Source of the DNA: Sulfitobacter faviae
GTDB lineage: Bacteria; Pseudomonadota; Alphaproteobacteria; Rhodobacterales; Rhodobacteraceae
Assembly: GCF_029870955.1 (NCBI RefSeq)
Contig: NZ_PGFQ01000005.1
Coordinates: 124,001 to 188,000, forward strand
Reading direction: 5' to 3'
DNA: 64,000 nucleotides
Shown here: positions 7,842 through 18,671 of the stretch, in pieces
Numbering within the stretch: position 1 is the first letter of the stretch
How the letters are laid out: the number at the start of each line of letters is the position of its first letter
Notes under the pieces: generated by a model
The model's database searches: none
What the model was told of the DNA's origin: nothing
The model's input: the letters and a program-made list of their open reading frames with translations, nothing else
Translations under genes and position numbers: made by a program

Positions 7842-9821
7842 ATGGGAAAGGCGCGGATCGCGACCGGTGTCTTGTTGGTAACGCTGGTGACCGCCGCCAT
7901 GGGCTATACCATCGCATCGGCGGTGCTGACCTACCAGGATCTTGGGTTTGGGGCCGAGATCGACTTTGCTTATATCGCGCAGAACTACATGGCGATCCTC
8001 GATCGCCGCCCGGAGGCCGCGCAACTTATTCACCTGATCATCGGCAGCTTCGCCGCCGCCGGCCTGATGCTGAGCCTCGCCCTCTCGGGGTCCGCCCTGA
8101 CACGGTTTGGCCAGACCCATTGGCAGAGTGCGCGCGAGATGAAGGCCAATGGCTTCTTCGGGGCACCCGGGACCGGGTTCATCCTGGGCAAGCTGGGGAC
8201 GCCCGGCTCCCGCGCCAATTACATTTGCTCGAAAGTCTTCCCGCACGCGCTGATCGTGGCCCCCACCGGGCGCGGCAAGACCACGGGCTTCGTCATTCCA
8301 AACTTGCTGACCTGGCAAGGCTCCGCCGTGACGCTCGATGTGAAGGGCGAATGCTTCGAGGCGACGGCCCGGCACCGCGCAGCCCAAGGCGACAAGGTCT
8401 ATCGCTTTGCCCCCACCGATTGGGAGGGCAGGCGCACGCATCGCTACAACCCGCTCCTGCGCATCTATCAACTGAAAGATCCCGCGCGCCAGCAGATGGA
8501 ACTGCAGCTCCTGGCGACGCTGTTCCTGCAAAGCGACAATGACCGGGTGCAAGGCCTCCTCAAGGGCGGGATCGATCTCTTCGTGGCGGCAGGGCTCTTG
8601 GCCTTCCAGCGCAAGCGTCCGACCTTGGGCGAGATCTACCGCATCGCCGCCTCGGGCGGAAACAAGCAGAAGGAGTATTTCGCGCGGGGCCATGAGGTGG
8701 ACAACAGGGCCGCCAAACTGATCTTCACGCGGCTGGCCTCGACCAACAACGATACGCTGACCTCTTATGTTTCGCTCCTGATGACCTCGGGGCTCGATCA
8801 ATGGCAGAACCCGGCCATCGACGAGGCGACGGCGGTGTCGGATTTTGATTTCCGGACGATCCGCAAGAAACCCTTTTCGGTCTACCTCGTGGTCCAGCCG
8901 CTGATGGTCAAACCCCTCGCACCCCTGATCCGGCTGTTCTTTTCCGATCTCCTCTCCGCCATGCAGGAGAAAGACCCCGGGCCGGATGAGCCGTGGCCCG
9001 TAATGATCATGCTCGACGAGTTCAATCGCCTCGGCAAGATGCCCATCGTGGTCGAAAGCATCGAGACCCTGCGGACCTATCGTGGACATCTGGCCGTGGT
9101 CACGCAAACCATCCCCGCCCTCGATGAAATCTATGGCGAAAACGCCCGCCGCGCCCTGCAGGGCAACGCCGGCGTGAAGCTGTACCTGACGCCCTCGGAT
9201 GAGAAGACAGTCGAGGAGCTGAGCAAGGCGGTCGGCAAGACCACGAAGACCGTGGTCACGCGCTCCCAATCCATCGGCAAGAACCCCTTTGAGGGCCGTA
9301 GCCAATCCACACGGACCGAAGAAAGCTCTTTGTTGCCCGAAGATGAAGCGCGCCGCCTGCCGCTCGATGAAATCGTCATGGTCATCGACGCGCAAATGCC
9401 GGTCCGAGCGAAGCGGATTCAGTATTTTGACGACCGGCTGTTCAAGGCGATCCACGCGGCGCAGACGGGTGAATTGCCGTTTCCGGAACCGGGGGGAGGG
9501 GGGCCGCGGGGGAACCTGCCGCTGAGTGTGCGCGCCATGCCGATGACGCCGCCAGCGAGTGGAGCAGGTGGGTCTGACGCCGTTGTGGAGACCGCACGCC
9601 AAGATGCTGGCAGCGAAACGTCAGGGCAAATCGACGTCGCCCCAAAGAAGACCGCGCCCGTCGTCCAAGCCGTTATCGCCGAGGAACAACGACAGATGGA
9701 GTTGGATTTTGCGGTGCTGGTGCCTTCTGATGATCTGGCAAAGGAGGTGGGTGACGAGCAGGTGAGGACCGCTGTGGATGGCCTGGGCGCGCTAGAGTCG
9801 GCTATGAAAGATGGGCCTTAA
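7842..9821 (+). CDS. virD4: VirD4/TraG-type T4SS coupling ATPase
   Basis: About 659 residues. Two N-terminal membrane segments are followed by the Walker A motif APTGRGKTTGF near residue 140, Walker B MIMLDEFNRLG near 388, and the TraG/TraD C-terminal AAA region. Coupling proteins dock the relaxase–DNA complex on the inner-membrane T4SS and power DNA transfer. The start is the ATG at 7842 or a TTG at 7830 overlapping the relaxase stop. The Pro/Gly-rich C-terminal tail (residues 550-659) is variable. In related elements virB6 usually lies nearby; here a 15-kb defence block intervenes. Confidence 0.92.
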   Translation: MGKARIATGVLLVTLVTAAMGYTIASAVLTYQDLGFGAEIDFAYIAQNYMAILDRRPEAAQLIHLIIGSFAAAGLMLSLALSGSALTRFGQTHWQSAREMKANGFFGAPGTGFILGKLGTPGSRANYICSKVFPHALIVAPTGRGKTTGFVIPNLLTWQGSAVTLDVKGECFEATARHRAAQGDKVYRFAPTDWEGRRTHRYNPLLRIYQLKDPARQQMELQLLATLFLQSDNDRVQGLLKGGIDLFVAAGLLAFQRKRPTLGEIYRIAASGGNKQKEYFARGHEVDNRAAKLIFTRLASTNNDTLTSYVSLLMTSGLDQWQNPAIDEATAVSDFDFRTIRKKPFSVYLVVQPLMVKPLAPLIRLFFSDLLSAMQEKDPGPDEPWPVMIMLDEFNRLGKMPIVVESIETLRTYRGHLAVVTQTIPALDEIYGENARRALQGNAGVKLYLTPSDEKTVEELSKAVGKTTKTVVTRSQSIGKNPFEGRSQSTRTEESSLLPEDEARRLPLDEIVMVIDAQMPVRAKRIQYFDDRLFKAIHAAQTGELPFPEPGGGGPRGNLPLSVRAMPMTPPASGAGGSDAVVETARQDAGSETSGQIDVAPKKTAPVVQAVIAEEQRQMELDFAVLVPSDDLAKEVGDEQVRTAVDGLGALESAMKDGP

Positions 9822-10027
9822 GACGTCTAGTGATTTTTTGGAGGGTTGTTTTCTTGAAAAATGGGAATGAGGAATGAAATTTTGGTGCAATGAGAACAGT
9901 ATGGCAACATTTGCAGTCGCCCGAAATCGTGGTAAGCGGGAAAAGCCATCAGAAAACGGGGTTACTGTGGCTCATTGTCTTTTTTGTTTGAGCGCTAACC
10001 GGCGGATGACGGAGTAAAGCTTACACC

Positions 10028-11185
10028 ATGTATTACCTTGATGGCCTCGCCAGCTGGCCAATGCGTCCGGAAGCCAAAGACGTTCTCATTGAGGCGCTGG
10101 CTCAACCCGGAAACGCGAACTCCAATCACGTTGCAGGCTGGCAGGCTAACCGCCTCTACGAAAAAGGAAGGAGGGCCGTTGCGACCCTTATCGGTGCTGC
10201 GCCAAACGAGATCTTCATTACCTCGGGCGCTACTGAGGCAAACGCGCTCGCGATCATAGGGACTTCGCGCGCCGTTGCAGAACAGTTTCCGCACAGAAAC
10301 AAAATCATTCTGTCCGCGCTGGAACACGACGCGGTTCGACGTCCTGCGGAAGCACTGCGCGAGTTGGGCTTCGAGGTCCTGATGTGTCCTGTCGGCATAA
10401 ATGGTTCGATTTGCCTGGAAAGTCTCGAGGCTCTTTTGGGCGAGACCACACTGCTCGTCAGCACAATGCTCGCAAGCAATTTAACGGGTGTAATCCAACC
10501 AATTGAAAAGATAAGTGAAATGGCGCATGCCGTCGGCGCGCTCATGCATGTCGATGCTGCTCAGGCCGCGGGTAAGCATCCGATCGACGTATTCGATCTC
10601 GGTGCCGATTACCTCAGCCTGTCGGCTCATAAATTTGGGGGACCACAGGGTGTCGGTGCGCTTTTTGTGGCCGCCAACGTCCCAAAGCCATCCGAGCTGA
10701 CATCCGCAAGACCGTTGGAAGAGCATCTGAGCGGAACGCAACCTGCCGCGTTAGTTGCGGCGATGGGCCGTGCAGCCGAGATATCGGCTCAGAATATGGC
10801 GCGAGAGTCTGTCCACAGTAGGGGTCTGATATCCCTGTTCGAGGAGCAACTCTCTGGCGACGGCTTGCGTGTGGAACGACTTTTCCCATCAAGTCCGGCG
10901 GTTCCCGGAGCTGCCGCATTCATAGTCGACACGCCGGCGAGCTCAGATCTGATCGACAGTCTGAACACTAAAGTATGTCTTTCGAACGCGTCTGCCTGCC
11001 ATTCCGGTTCATTGCAGCCTTCGCCGGTTCTTTCCGCGCTGCATCTCACTCATGACGAGCAGAAACGCTTCCTGCGTATAGGTGTCGGGTGGTGGCTTTC
11101 TGAAGACGATATTGGCTCGGCGACGGCGATCATGGTCGGCGCTATGGAGAAAGTCCTCCTTGCTACTGGTGAGCTTCACCAGTAG
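10028..11185 (+). CDS. sspA: Class I cysteine desulfurase of an Ssp-type phosphorothioation operon (SspA/DndA-like)
   Basis: A 385-residue NifS/IscS-like PLP enzyme. The PLP lysine is in LSAHKFGGPQG near residue 200, and the sulfur-carrying Cys in NASACHSGSL near residue 324. It would mobilise sulfur from L-cysteine for DNA backbone phosphorothioation. The role follows from its neighbours: DUF4007, a large ATPase and a PAPS-reductase-like protein in the order of the Ssp system. Its stop codon lies inside a strong hairpin just upstream of the DUF4007 gene. It could also serve Fe-S assembly, but the context argues for DNA modification. Confidence 0.82.
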   Translation: MYYLDGLASWPMRPEAKDVLIEALAQPGNANSNHVAGWQANRLYEKGRRAVATLIGAAPNEIFITSGATEANALAIIGTSRAVAEQFPHRNKIILSALEHDAVRRPAEALRELGFEVLMCPVGINGSICLESLEALLGETTLLVSTMLASNLTGVIQPIEKISEMAHAVGALMHVDAAQAAGKHPIDVFDLGADYLSLSAHKFGGPQGVGALFVAANVPKPSELTSARPLEEHLSGTQPAALVAAMGRAAEISAQNMARESVHSRGLISLFEEQLSGDGLRVERLFPSSPAVPGAAAFIVDTPASSDLIDSLNTKVCLSNASACHSGSLQPSPVLSALHLTHDEQKRFLRIGVGWWLSEDDIGSATAIMVGAMEKVLLATGELHQ

Positions 11186-11187
11186 CA
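11161..11187. repeat. 12-bp perfect hairpin at the end of sspA
   Basis: TGCTACTGGTGA (11161-11172) pairs perfectly with TCACCAGTAGCA (11176-11187) around a GCT loop. It spans the stop codon of the desulfurase gene and ends eight bases before the ATG of the DUF4007 gene. No T-tract follows, so it is more likely an mRNA-processing, attenuation or translation-tuning element than a terminator. Confidence 0.65.
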
Positions 11188-11194
11188 TAGGCCT

Positions 11195-12133
11195 ATGGCC
11201 GATGTATTTGACAATTGGTCCGGCAAACCGCAATTCGCCGGGCACGAAACATTCCCGCTGCGCATCCTTTGGTTGCGCAAAGCATATGACGCGGTTCGCG
11301 GCGGCGCCCCGCTGACGGTATTCAAGGACGACGAAGCCATCTCCCGGTTCGGCGTTGGCCGAAACATGGCTGTTTCAATGCGATTTTGGGCGCAAGCGGC
11401 GGAAGTTATCCAACTCGACGGCAAGGAATTAAAGCCTGACAATTTGGGTGACCTGCTCTTTGGCGAGAACGGATTTGACCCTTTTCTGGAGCATCCGACC
11501 TCTCTGTGGCTCATCCATTGGAAGCTTGCATCGGTGCCGGAGCACACCACAACTTTCTACTATTGTTTCAACGGGTTATTTGGCCACGAGTTTCGATCGA
11601 CAGATTTGGTGGATGCCATCGAGAAGTTGATCGAGCAAAAGGGATGGCGTGGTGCTCACAAGACTATCCAGAACGACGTCACGGTCTTTCTGCGGAGCTA
11701 CTGCAGCCGACCGAGCGGGGCGATGGATGACGCCGCGGAACCCTTGCTGGCTGAATTGGCATTGGTCCAGGAGACCGGCTCGAGCGGATGGTACGAATTC
11801 TCGATTGGCCCAAAGCCGAACCTTCACGACGCCCTGTTCGCCTACGCATTGGATGCCTACTGGACTCGCGCGCACGACAACCGCGCGACGCTCGCCGCGG
11901 AAATGATCTGCCACGACGCGGGCAGTCCCGGCCGGGTGTTTAAGATGGACGAAGATAGCGTCATCGAACGGCTGATGCGGATCGACGAAAGCACTGGTGG
12001 TGCTTTCGTCTGGACCGATACGGCAGGCCTGCGACAGGTCCAACGGAATCGGCGTCCTGACTTGGATGCTCTGCTGCAAAGCGCGTTTGGCGAGATTGCG
12101 CGCCGCGGAAAGGGCGTATGGCATGGCGCGTGA
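11195..12133 (+). CDS. sspB: DUF4007 protein, SspB-like
   Basis: A 312-residue protein with the DUF4007 signature FAGHETFPLRILWLRKAY at its N-terminus. In the SspABCD system the DUF4007 protein SspB acts at the DNA and is required for single-strand phosphorothioate modification. It lies ten bases after the desulfurase gene and its stop overlaps the start of the large ATPase. It is intact, with no frameshift. Assignment rests on the signature and the gene order. Confidence 0.8.
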   Translation: MADVFDNWSGKPQFAGHETFPLRILWLRKAYDAVRGGAPLTVFKDDEAISRFGVGRNMAVSMRFWAQAAEVIQLDGKELKPDNLGDLLFGENGFDPFLEHPTSLWLIHWKLASVPEHTTTFYYCFNGLFGHEFRSTDLVDAIEKLIEQKGWRGAHKTIQNDVTVFLRSYCSRPSGAMDDAAEPLLAELALVQETGSSGWYEFSIGPKPNLHDALFAYALDAYWTRAHDNRATLAAEMICHDAGSPGRVFKMDEDSVIERLMRIDESTGGAFVWTDTAGLRQVQRNRRPDLDALLQSAFGEIARRGKGVWHGA

Positions 12134-15100
12134 AACGCTCTCAGACAAAGTCAGACTGAACGGCCGGTTCGTACGAAGCGCGCGGATCGACATGGATCTG
12201 ACCGGCACGCCGCCCCTTCAAGGTTATGTGCTCCAAGCCAGTACCGAAAAATCGCTCCTCGCGATGGCCGCATCGCTATCGGAGGGAGCACAAAGTGCTT
12301 TTACCTGGACCGGACCCTACGGCGGCGGCAAGTCGAGTACCGCACTGCTTTTGGGTAACCTCGTTGCCGGTTCCAAAGAGGGAAAGTCTCTCGCTCGGAA
12401 GATCGCCGGTCCGAAGCTGTCAAAGGCAATTGAGAAAGCCTTTGATCCCGGCTTGGGTGGTTGGAGCGTTATTCCGGTTACCGGAAGCCGTGTTAATCTG
12501 AGACAAGCCATCGCCGAGAAGATGGCAGAGCGATACGGGTGGACCCGCACAAAAAAGGACCGCGCGACAAAAAGCGATGGCCAACTCGTCCAAGACATAT
12601 CTGATCACGCAAGTCAGGGACCAATTGTTCTGGTTCTGGATGAATTGGGAAAGTTCCTCGAAGCCGCGGCCGATAAAGACCACGATGCGCACCTCCTGCA
12701 GGATCTGGCTGAGATAAGCGCCAGAAGCGAAGGCCGTTTCGTTGTGATCGGAATCTTGCATCAGGCTTTTGAGGCATATGCGGACAAGCTCGCTTCGAGT
12801 GCCCGTCTCGAATGGGCGAAGATCCAGGGGCGGTTTCAGGATCTCTCCTTCCTTTCCGCAAGTGATGAAACGGTCAGGCTGCTCGGGCGGGCGATCGATA
12901 CGGATGATATCCCTGGCACAGCAGAAGCGCAGGCCAAAAGCTTGGCCAAAATCGTCGGTTCAAATCGACCAACGGACGAAGAGGAGCTGACCGAGGCGCT
13001 TTCGCAGACCTGGCCTTTGAACCCGATTTGCGCGTTGTTGCTCGGCGGCATCACGCGCCGAAGTTTCGGTCAGAACGAGCGTAGCATCTTCGGATTCTTG
13101 GCGTCCGAAGAACCTGGGGGTTTCGCGAGTTCCTGAAGTCGGAATCGGCAAGCTCAGGGGAAACCTTCGGCCCCGATCGTCTTTGGGACTATCTTCAAAC
13201 GAACTTTGGTCTGGCTCTTGCGGCTGGGCCGTTGGGGTCGCAAATGACGCTCGCGGCGGAGGCAATCGAGAAAGCGAACGTGCTCGGAGCGGACCTGCAC
13301 GTGAAGCTGGCGAAATCTGCCGCGCTTATTGAAATCTTCAAGAACGGGACAGGATTGGCTGTCGACCAGGACGCCCTCTTGATCGCCGTTCCGGGGAACA
13401 ACGTCTCTGATATCACGGGTGCACTCGATGATTTATGCGACTGGGGAGTTTTGCTTCGCCAGAAACGAGTGGGTGGGTATGCACTGTTCTCTGGCAGCGA
13501 TTTTGACCTCGATGCGGCTTTAGAGAGATTTGGGGGTCGGACCACCTCGTCAGATCTTTCCCAAGTCGCCGCAAAGGCTGGCTTCGACCACATTGTCGCT
13601 AAAAGACATTACTTTGATTGCGGCGTGCTGCGGACCTTTGCGTTGCACGTAGAGTGCTTGGGGGAGCAATTCGATCCAAATGAGTTCAAGCGCACCGTAG
13701 GTCGCAAGGCGTTGGCCGCGAGTGGTGTCATGGTGATGGCTATCGCGCCCCAAGACGCCCGCTCACCAGACATCGAAGAGAAGATGGATGAGATTGTTCG
13801 GATCCTAAGGAAAACGGGAGTCGTGAGTGCATTCTCTTTGGTCGGCGATGGGAAGCGCTTGATTGAAGATGCAGGCGACCTGGCGGCGTTGTCTCAAGTT
13901 CAAAAGCAAGTACCGCAGATCGCCGGAGACAGGATCGCGCGGCGGGGAATCCGTGCGCGTGAGGCATTGCTGCGAAATCGCTCGAATGTCGAACTCCAAC
14001 GCTTGATGCTGTCGAGCCAATGGCAAATCCTTCGGCCAAACGACTCCGAGATGGTGCTCTCTCTGTCCGCCGCGGCATCGCACCTGGCTGACAAAGCCTA
14101 TCATTCGACGCCAATCATTCACAGCGAGCTGCTGCAAAAGGACAGACCATCCTCGAGTGCTGCGGCCGCTCTTCGAGCCCTTTGCCATGCCATGGTGAAA
14201 AGCCCGGATCGGAAGAACCTGGACTTCGAAGGGTTTCCAGCTGCATTCGGTCTCTACCTCACAACTCTGGCCCCAAGCGGCCTGCACCGAAAATCCAAGT
14301 CTGGCTACGGTTTTGCTGACCCAGATAAGACCATGACCGGTGCGTCCCTGAAGCCAGCATGGAAAATCTTGCGCTCGAAAAAGGAACAGTCGCTGGCGGA
14401 AGTCTATGAGGCTTGGCGGGGAGCGCCCTTTGGCATGAAGGTCGGCGTGATGCCGGTTTTAGCGCTGGCATTCTTGCTCGCAAATCGGCAGATTTATGCT
14501 GTCTACCAAGACGGTCGCTTTGTCGCGGATCTCGATGACATCTTTGTCGACAGAATGCTTCAGGATCCGTCGGCCGTCGTTCTGAGGCCCGCTGGACGCT
14601 CTGAACACCATCTGGCGTTCCTTTCCCGGATTGCGGAAGGGCTGGATCTGTCTGATGCATCTGCACTTACCGTTGCAAGTGCAGCCTTCCAGCGTATTGA
14701 GGCTTTGAGCGACTTTGCCAAACGCACCAGTCTCCTCTCAGCCGATACGCGCAAGATACGCGATGCAATCCGGCACGCAGACGATCCGGAAACACTGCTC
14801 TTCGAAACGCTTCCGGGTCTGAACATCAAAGGTGATCTAGTCGAAAAAACGGTCGCTGCGATTGAAGAGTGTGAGGCGGCCTATGATAGCCTTGCTAAAG
14901 ATCTGCGACACGCGTTGGCGCAATCCATCGGAGTTCCGAGTGACACCTTTGCCGGAAGCCTCGAGCGCGCAGAGTCCATCAAGGGGTTGAGCTCAGATCT
15001 GAAGTTTGAGGCTTTTGCCGCGCGTGTTGGGGAGATTGAAGCCGGGACCGGCAGCCTTGAGGCGGTGGCCGGAACTCTGCAACCGAAGCCCATGCGCGAC

Positions 15101-15424
15101 TGGTCCGACCGCAACCGCGAAGGAGCATTGTCTGAGGTAGCTAGGCTTGGGCGCCGCTTTAGGCAGGCCGAAGCAGTGGCGTTGATGCGCGACCGAAAAT
15201 CAAACACCGAAGCGATCGCTCTCATTGTGGGCGTCGATCCGAAGCAGCCGCCAATCCTTCAGAGCTTCGAACTCAGCGAAAACGAAAAAGAGACTGCCAG
15301 TAAGCTTGCGGACCAGATCATTCGGAATCTTGGCCAAAGTGAACATGGGCACGAAATCGCGCTGGCGGCTCTCGCTCGGGCGGTTGCGGCGCTCACGGAC
15401 AGTATGGACAAGATTGAAGCATGA
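12123..15424 (+). CDS. sspC: Large P-loop ATPase, SspC-like (one frameshift in G-run)
   Basis: The protein is split at 13116-13120, where five G should probably be six. Adding one G joins EEPGG to FREFLKSE and gives about 1,100 residues. Walker A is GPYGGGKSST near residue 64, and Walker B with its acidic catalytic pair is LVLDELGKF near 170. The long C-terminal part is helical with no recognised domain. In Ssp systems the SspC ATPase supplies energy for modification. As written, the first frame stops at 13134-13136. The start at 12123 overlaps the DUF4007 stop; the end overlaps the sspD-like start by four bases. Confidence 0.75.
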
Positions 15425-16257
15425 CCAACGAACGACACATTCTCGGGATATCGGGTGGCCGTGATAGCGCCGCCTTGGCCGTCTATATGCGCCAGAACCA
15501 CCCCGACATCGACATGGAGTACTTCTTCACCGATACAGGGAAGGAACTACCTGAAGTCTATGACTTTTTAAATAGGCTCGAAGGGTTCCTTGGCAAGCGG
15601 ATCAATCGGCTGAACCCAGATCGGGATTTCGATTTCTGGCTGGCAGAGTATGGGCATTTCCTACCGTCGGCCAAAACTCGTTGGTGCACACGACAGCTCA
15701 AATTGAGGCCATTGAACCTATGGCTGCGTGACGACTTGGAGAAAGGCGTAGTCGTCCATTCCTACGTCGCGATTCGGGCCGATGAGCCAAATCGGTCTGG
15801 ATACAAATCGCAGCATCCAAACATGTTGGTTCGCTTTCCACTTCGGGATGCCGGCATTGACAAGGCAGGTGTCGTCGACTTGCTGAAAGACACCGACATC
15901 GGCGAGCCAGAATACTATCGCTGGCGCTCTAGATCCGGATGCACCTTCTGCTTCTTCCAACAGAAGATTGAATGGGTGCGGTTGATGGAAGAGCATCCCA
16001 AGGCATTTGAAGAGGCCCGGGCCTATGAAAAAACGGCTGAGGAACACGGTTCCCCCTTCACCTGGAGCGATGGTGAAAGCCTAGATGACCTCGCCAAACC
16101 TGAACGCGTTGCGGCGATCAAGGCGGACTACGAGAAACGCCGAGCCCGCGCCATGCGCGCCATACGGCCCAACCCTCTGTCAGCGCGCTCCGAGCCGTCG
16201 ATCGACGAGATTTTTGGTGTCTCTGAAGGAAATTCTTGTGTTGTTTGTCACAAATAG
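15421..16257 (+). CDS. sspD: PAPS-reductase/ATP-pyrophosphatase family protein, SspD/DndC-like
   Basis: A 278-residue protein with the PP-loop ISGGRDSAAL at residues 9-18, which binds ATP and activates substrates by adenylation. Two Cys pairs follow, CTFC near residue 174 and CVVC near the C-terminus, possibly for a metal or Fe-S centre as in DndC. In Ssp systems SspD activates the DNA phosphate for sulfur insertion. It overlaps the ATPase gene by ATGA, so it ends the modification operon. A 67-base gap separates it from the kinase-like gene. Confidence 0.82.
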   Translation: MTNERHILGISGGRDSAALAVYMRQNHPDIDMEYFFTDTGKELPEVYDFLNRLEGFLGKRINRLNPDRDFDFWLAEYGHFLPSAKTRWCTRQLKLRPLNLWLRDDLEKGVVVHSYVAIRADEPNRSGYKSQHPNMLVRFPLRDAGIDKAGVVDLLKDTDIGEPEYYRWRSRSGCTFCFFQQKIEWVRLMEEHPKAFEEARAYEKTAEEHGSPFTWSDGESLDDLAKPERVAAIKADYEKRRARAMRAIRPNPLSARSEPSIDEIFGVSEGNSCVVCHK

Positions 16258-16324
16258 TCTCCAGGCTCTTTAGCACATGGATCCACAGCACAGTGCTTTG
16301 GCAAAGGGGCGAGAAAGGCAATAG

Positions 16325-18671
16325 TTGTTTAGAGTAACGGCAAGAACAGTTCTGGAACTCGGCTCCGAGCTTATCAGTTCGGACGTGATCGCGTTTTACG
16401 AGCTTATCAAGAACGGGTTTGACGCGCGAACCGAGAATGGCGTTGAGGTACGATTTAATGTTGTGCTTGGTCTGCGAAGCTTCAGCTCGCTTCGCAATCG
16501 CTCGAAAGAGCAAGAAGTGCCGCTGGAAAATCTCAAGGAGCGTTGTCTGTCTGAGCTGAACTCATCTGCCACAACGATTCATGACCAAGCGCGGAAACTG
16601 ATTGCTGCCGCAGACTCGTATGATCAGCTTTCTAAAGCGTTGAAAGAAGTCTATTCGCTAAACACGATCCGCGTCATTGATACAGGGACCGGGATGTCGG
16701 CGACTGATCTGGAAGAAAAATTCCTGGTCATTGGCACACCCTCACGAAAGATCGCAGTCGAGAAGTCCGTTGCTGAAGGGCAGAAGAAGCCCGATTTTCT
16801 TGGTGAGAAAGGCTTGGGTCGGCTGTCAGCAATGCGATTGGGTGGAACGCTCTCTATCGAAACCGCGCGAAAGAAAGACAGGAAAATCAATCATCTACAG
16901 ATCGATTGGCGGGCATTTGAAGACGTCAATAAGATGATCGAAGACATATATATCAAGGCGAGTACGTCTGGAACAAAACCTTCGCCGGACTACTCTGGAA
17001 CTGTCCTTACTATCTCAGAACTAACATCCGATTGGAACGAAGGACGGATCAAGCAGTTGGCCGCTGCAGATTTTGCTTTTCTGACCAATCCCCTTGCAGA
17101 TAGTAGAAATCGACCACGAATTGCATTGGTATGGAATGGTGAGCGCATCCCAGTTCCTATGCTTGGAAAAAGCTTTCTCAAGCTCGCCCACGCCAGCATT
17201 TGGGGGCATATACGGTCGGAAAAAGCGGACCCCAACTTACCCTGAACTTGAAACTCAGAGAGTTGGGTTTTGAGCACCCAATTGTCGAAGAGGAGCTAAG
17301 GTTCGGGGAGAAGGATCTGTTTGCAATGATACGCGGCCGGGACGAGGCGATTCCAGAAGATGCGCTGACTGACTTGGGTCCATTCACCTTCGAGGCGCAT
17401 TGGTACAATAGGCGCCGTGTGAAGGCTGGGGAGGAATGGATCGGGAGCAGATCCTGAAGCTACACCGTCAATGGACCGGGATCAGAATGTATCGGGATGA
17501 CTTTCGGGTCTATCCGTATGGGCAGGAGAAGGATGACTGGCTCGGGCTCGATCGTGAAGCCCTTATGGCCAGGGGATACCTCCTCAATAAAATTCAGCTT
17601 GTCGGTCAAGTCGACATCAGTCGAAGCGCGAATCCTGGTCTCGTAGATCAGACTAATCGGGAAGGCCTGAGAGAGACCCAGGAACAGCAAGCGATGCTGA
17701 GGATTGTTCAGTTCTCTATTCAAGACCAATTGCGTAATGCAATGAGGCGTGCGGAGACCAAGTACAAAGCTAAACGTGCAAGACCAGTCGAAGCAAAGAC
17801 GGAGATCGCAAGGCTCGAGACGAGAGCGCAGAAGGCAATCAGCAATTTGCGTTCAGTCACGACCAACCAAGAACGCGAAACAATAGAAGAACTACAACAA
17901 ACGTTGCTTGAGTTAACGGAACTGGCGAAGATCTTGAGAGAAAGAAACGCCGAAGTCGAGGGCGATGCAAAGCTAATGCAAGATATGGCCGGCATAGGAC
18001 TACTGGTTGAAATCGTCGCTCACGAACTCGCACGGACCTCAGAGCATGCTTTGGAGCGCATTCGGGAAATTCGAAGCACAGCAACGTCGGATGAAGTCGT
18101 AACGGGTTTGGATGGGTTGGCAGCTTCGATGAAGAGCATTCACAAGAGACTGCGTATTCTGGACCCATTGAGTGTAAGCGGACGACAAGCTCCTGAGACC
18201 TTTTCACTCACCCAACTCATCAGTGAAACCCTTGAGGATCACCAGACTCAGTTCGATAGGCACGGAATTCATCTCAAATATGAACCACCAAAAAACCGCT
18301 TCACGACGAAGACCGTCAAAGGCTACGTTGTACAGATATTTGAGAACTTACTTGCAAATTCTGTTTACTGGTTGAGTCTTGAAAAAGAGAAGTCCCCTCT
18401 GTTCAAACCTCAGATCAGTGTCCGCATTGTCGGCTCTCCGACCAGAATTATATTTTCTGACAATGGCCCGGGGATCGACCCAGAACATAAAGATCGCATC
18501 TTCGATATGTTCTTTTCTTTGAAAGAGAGCAAGAAACGACGCGGCTTAGGTCTATACATCGCTAGAGCCAACGCTATCGCAGCGGGTGGATCACTCGAGC
18601 TACAAGAGGAGCCAATCAATGATTTCGGGCGCCTGAATACATTTGAGTACTGCATTTCGGAACATACCTAA
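16325..18671 (+). CDS. Dual-GHKL protein: Hsp90-like ATPase plus histidine-kinase-like domain (two frameshifts)
   Basis: Adding one G at 17202-17206 and one near 17428-17438 restores about 782 residues. The N-terminus is an Hsp90/MORC-type GHKL ATPase: YELIKNGFDA near residue 26, IDTGTGMSA near 118, GEKGLGRLSAMR near 160. A coiled coil rich in Arg/Glu follows. Next is an H-box-like segment IVAHELARTSEHAL near nucleotide 18021, then a second GHKL domain (ENLLANSVYW, SDNGPGID, GLGLYIARAN). This is the layout of a sensor kinase with an extra ATPase as its input domain. A TTG start is used, since an in-frame TAG lies just before it. Its stop overlaps the receiver gene by one base, so the two form a pair. 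The signal is unknown. Confidence 0.7.

Noticed and set aside
7698..9602. 634-codon minus-strand frame over virD4
   Set aside because: Antisense of virD4; no motifs, and the plus strand carries clear Walker boxes.
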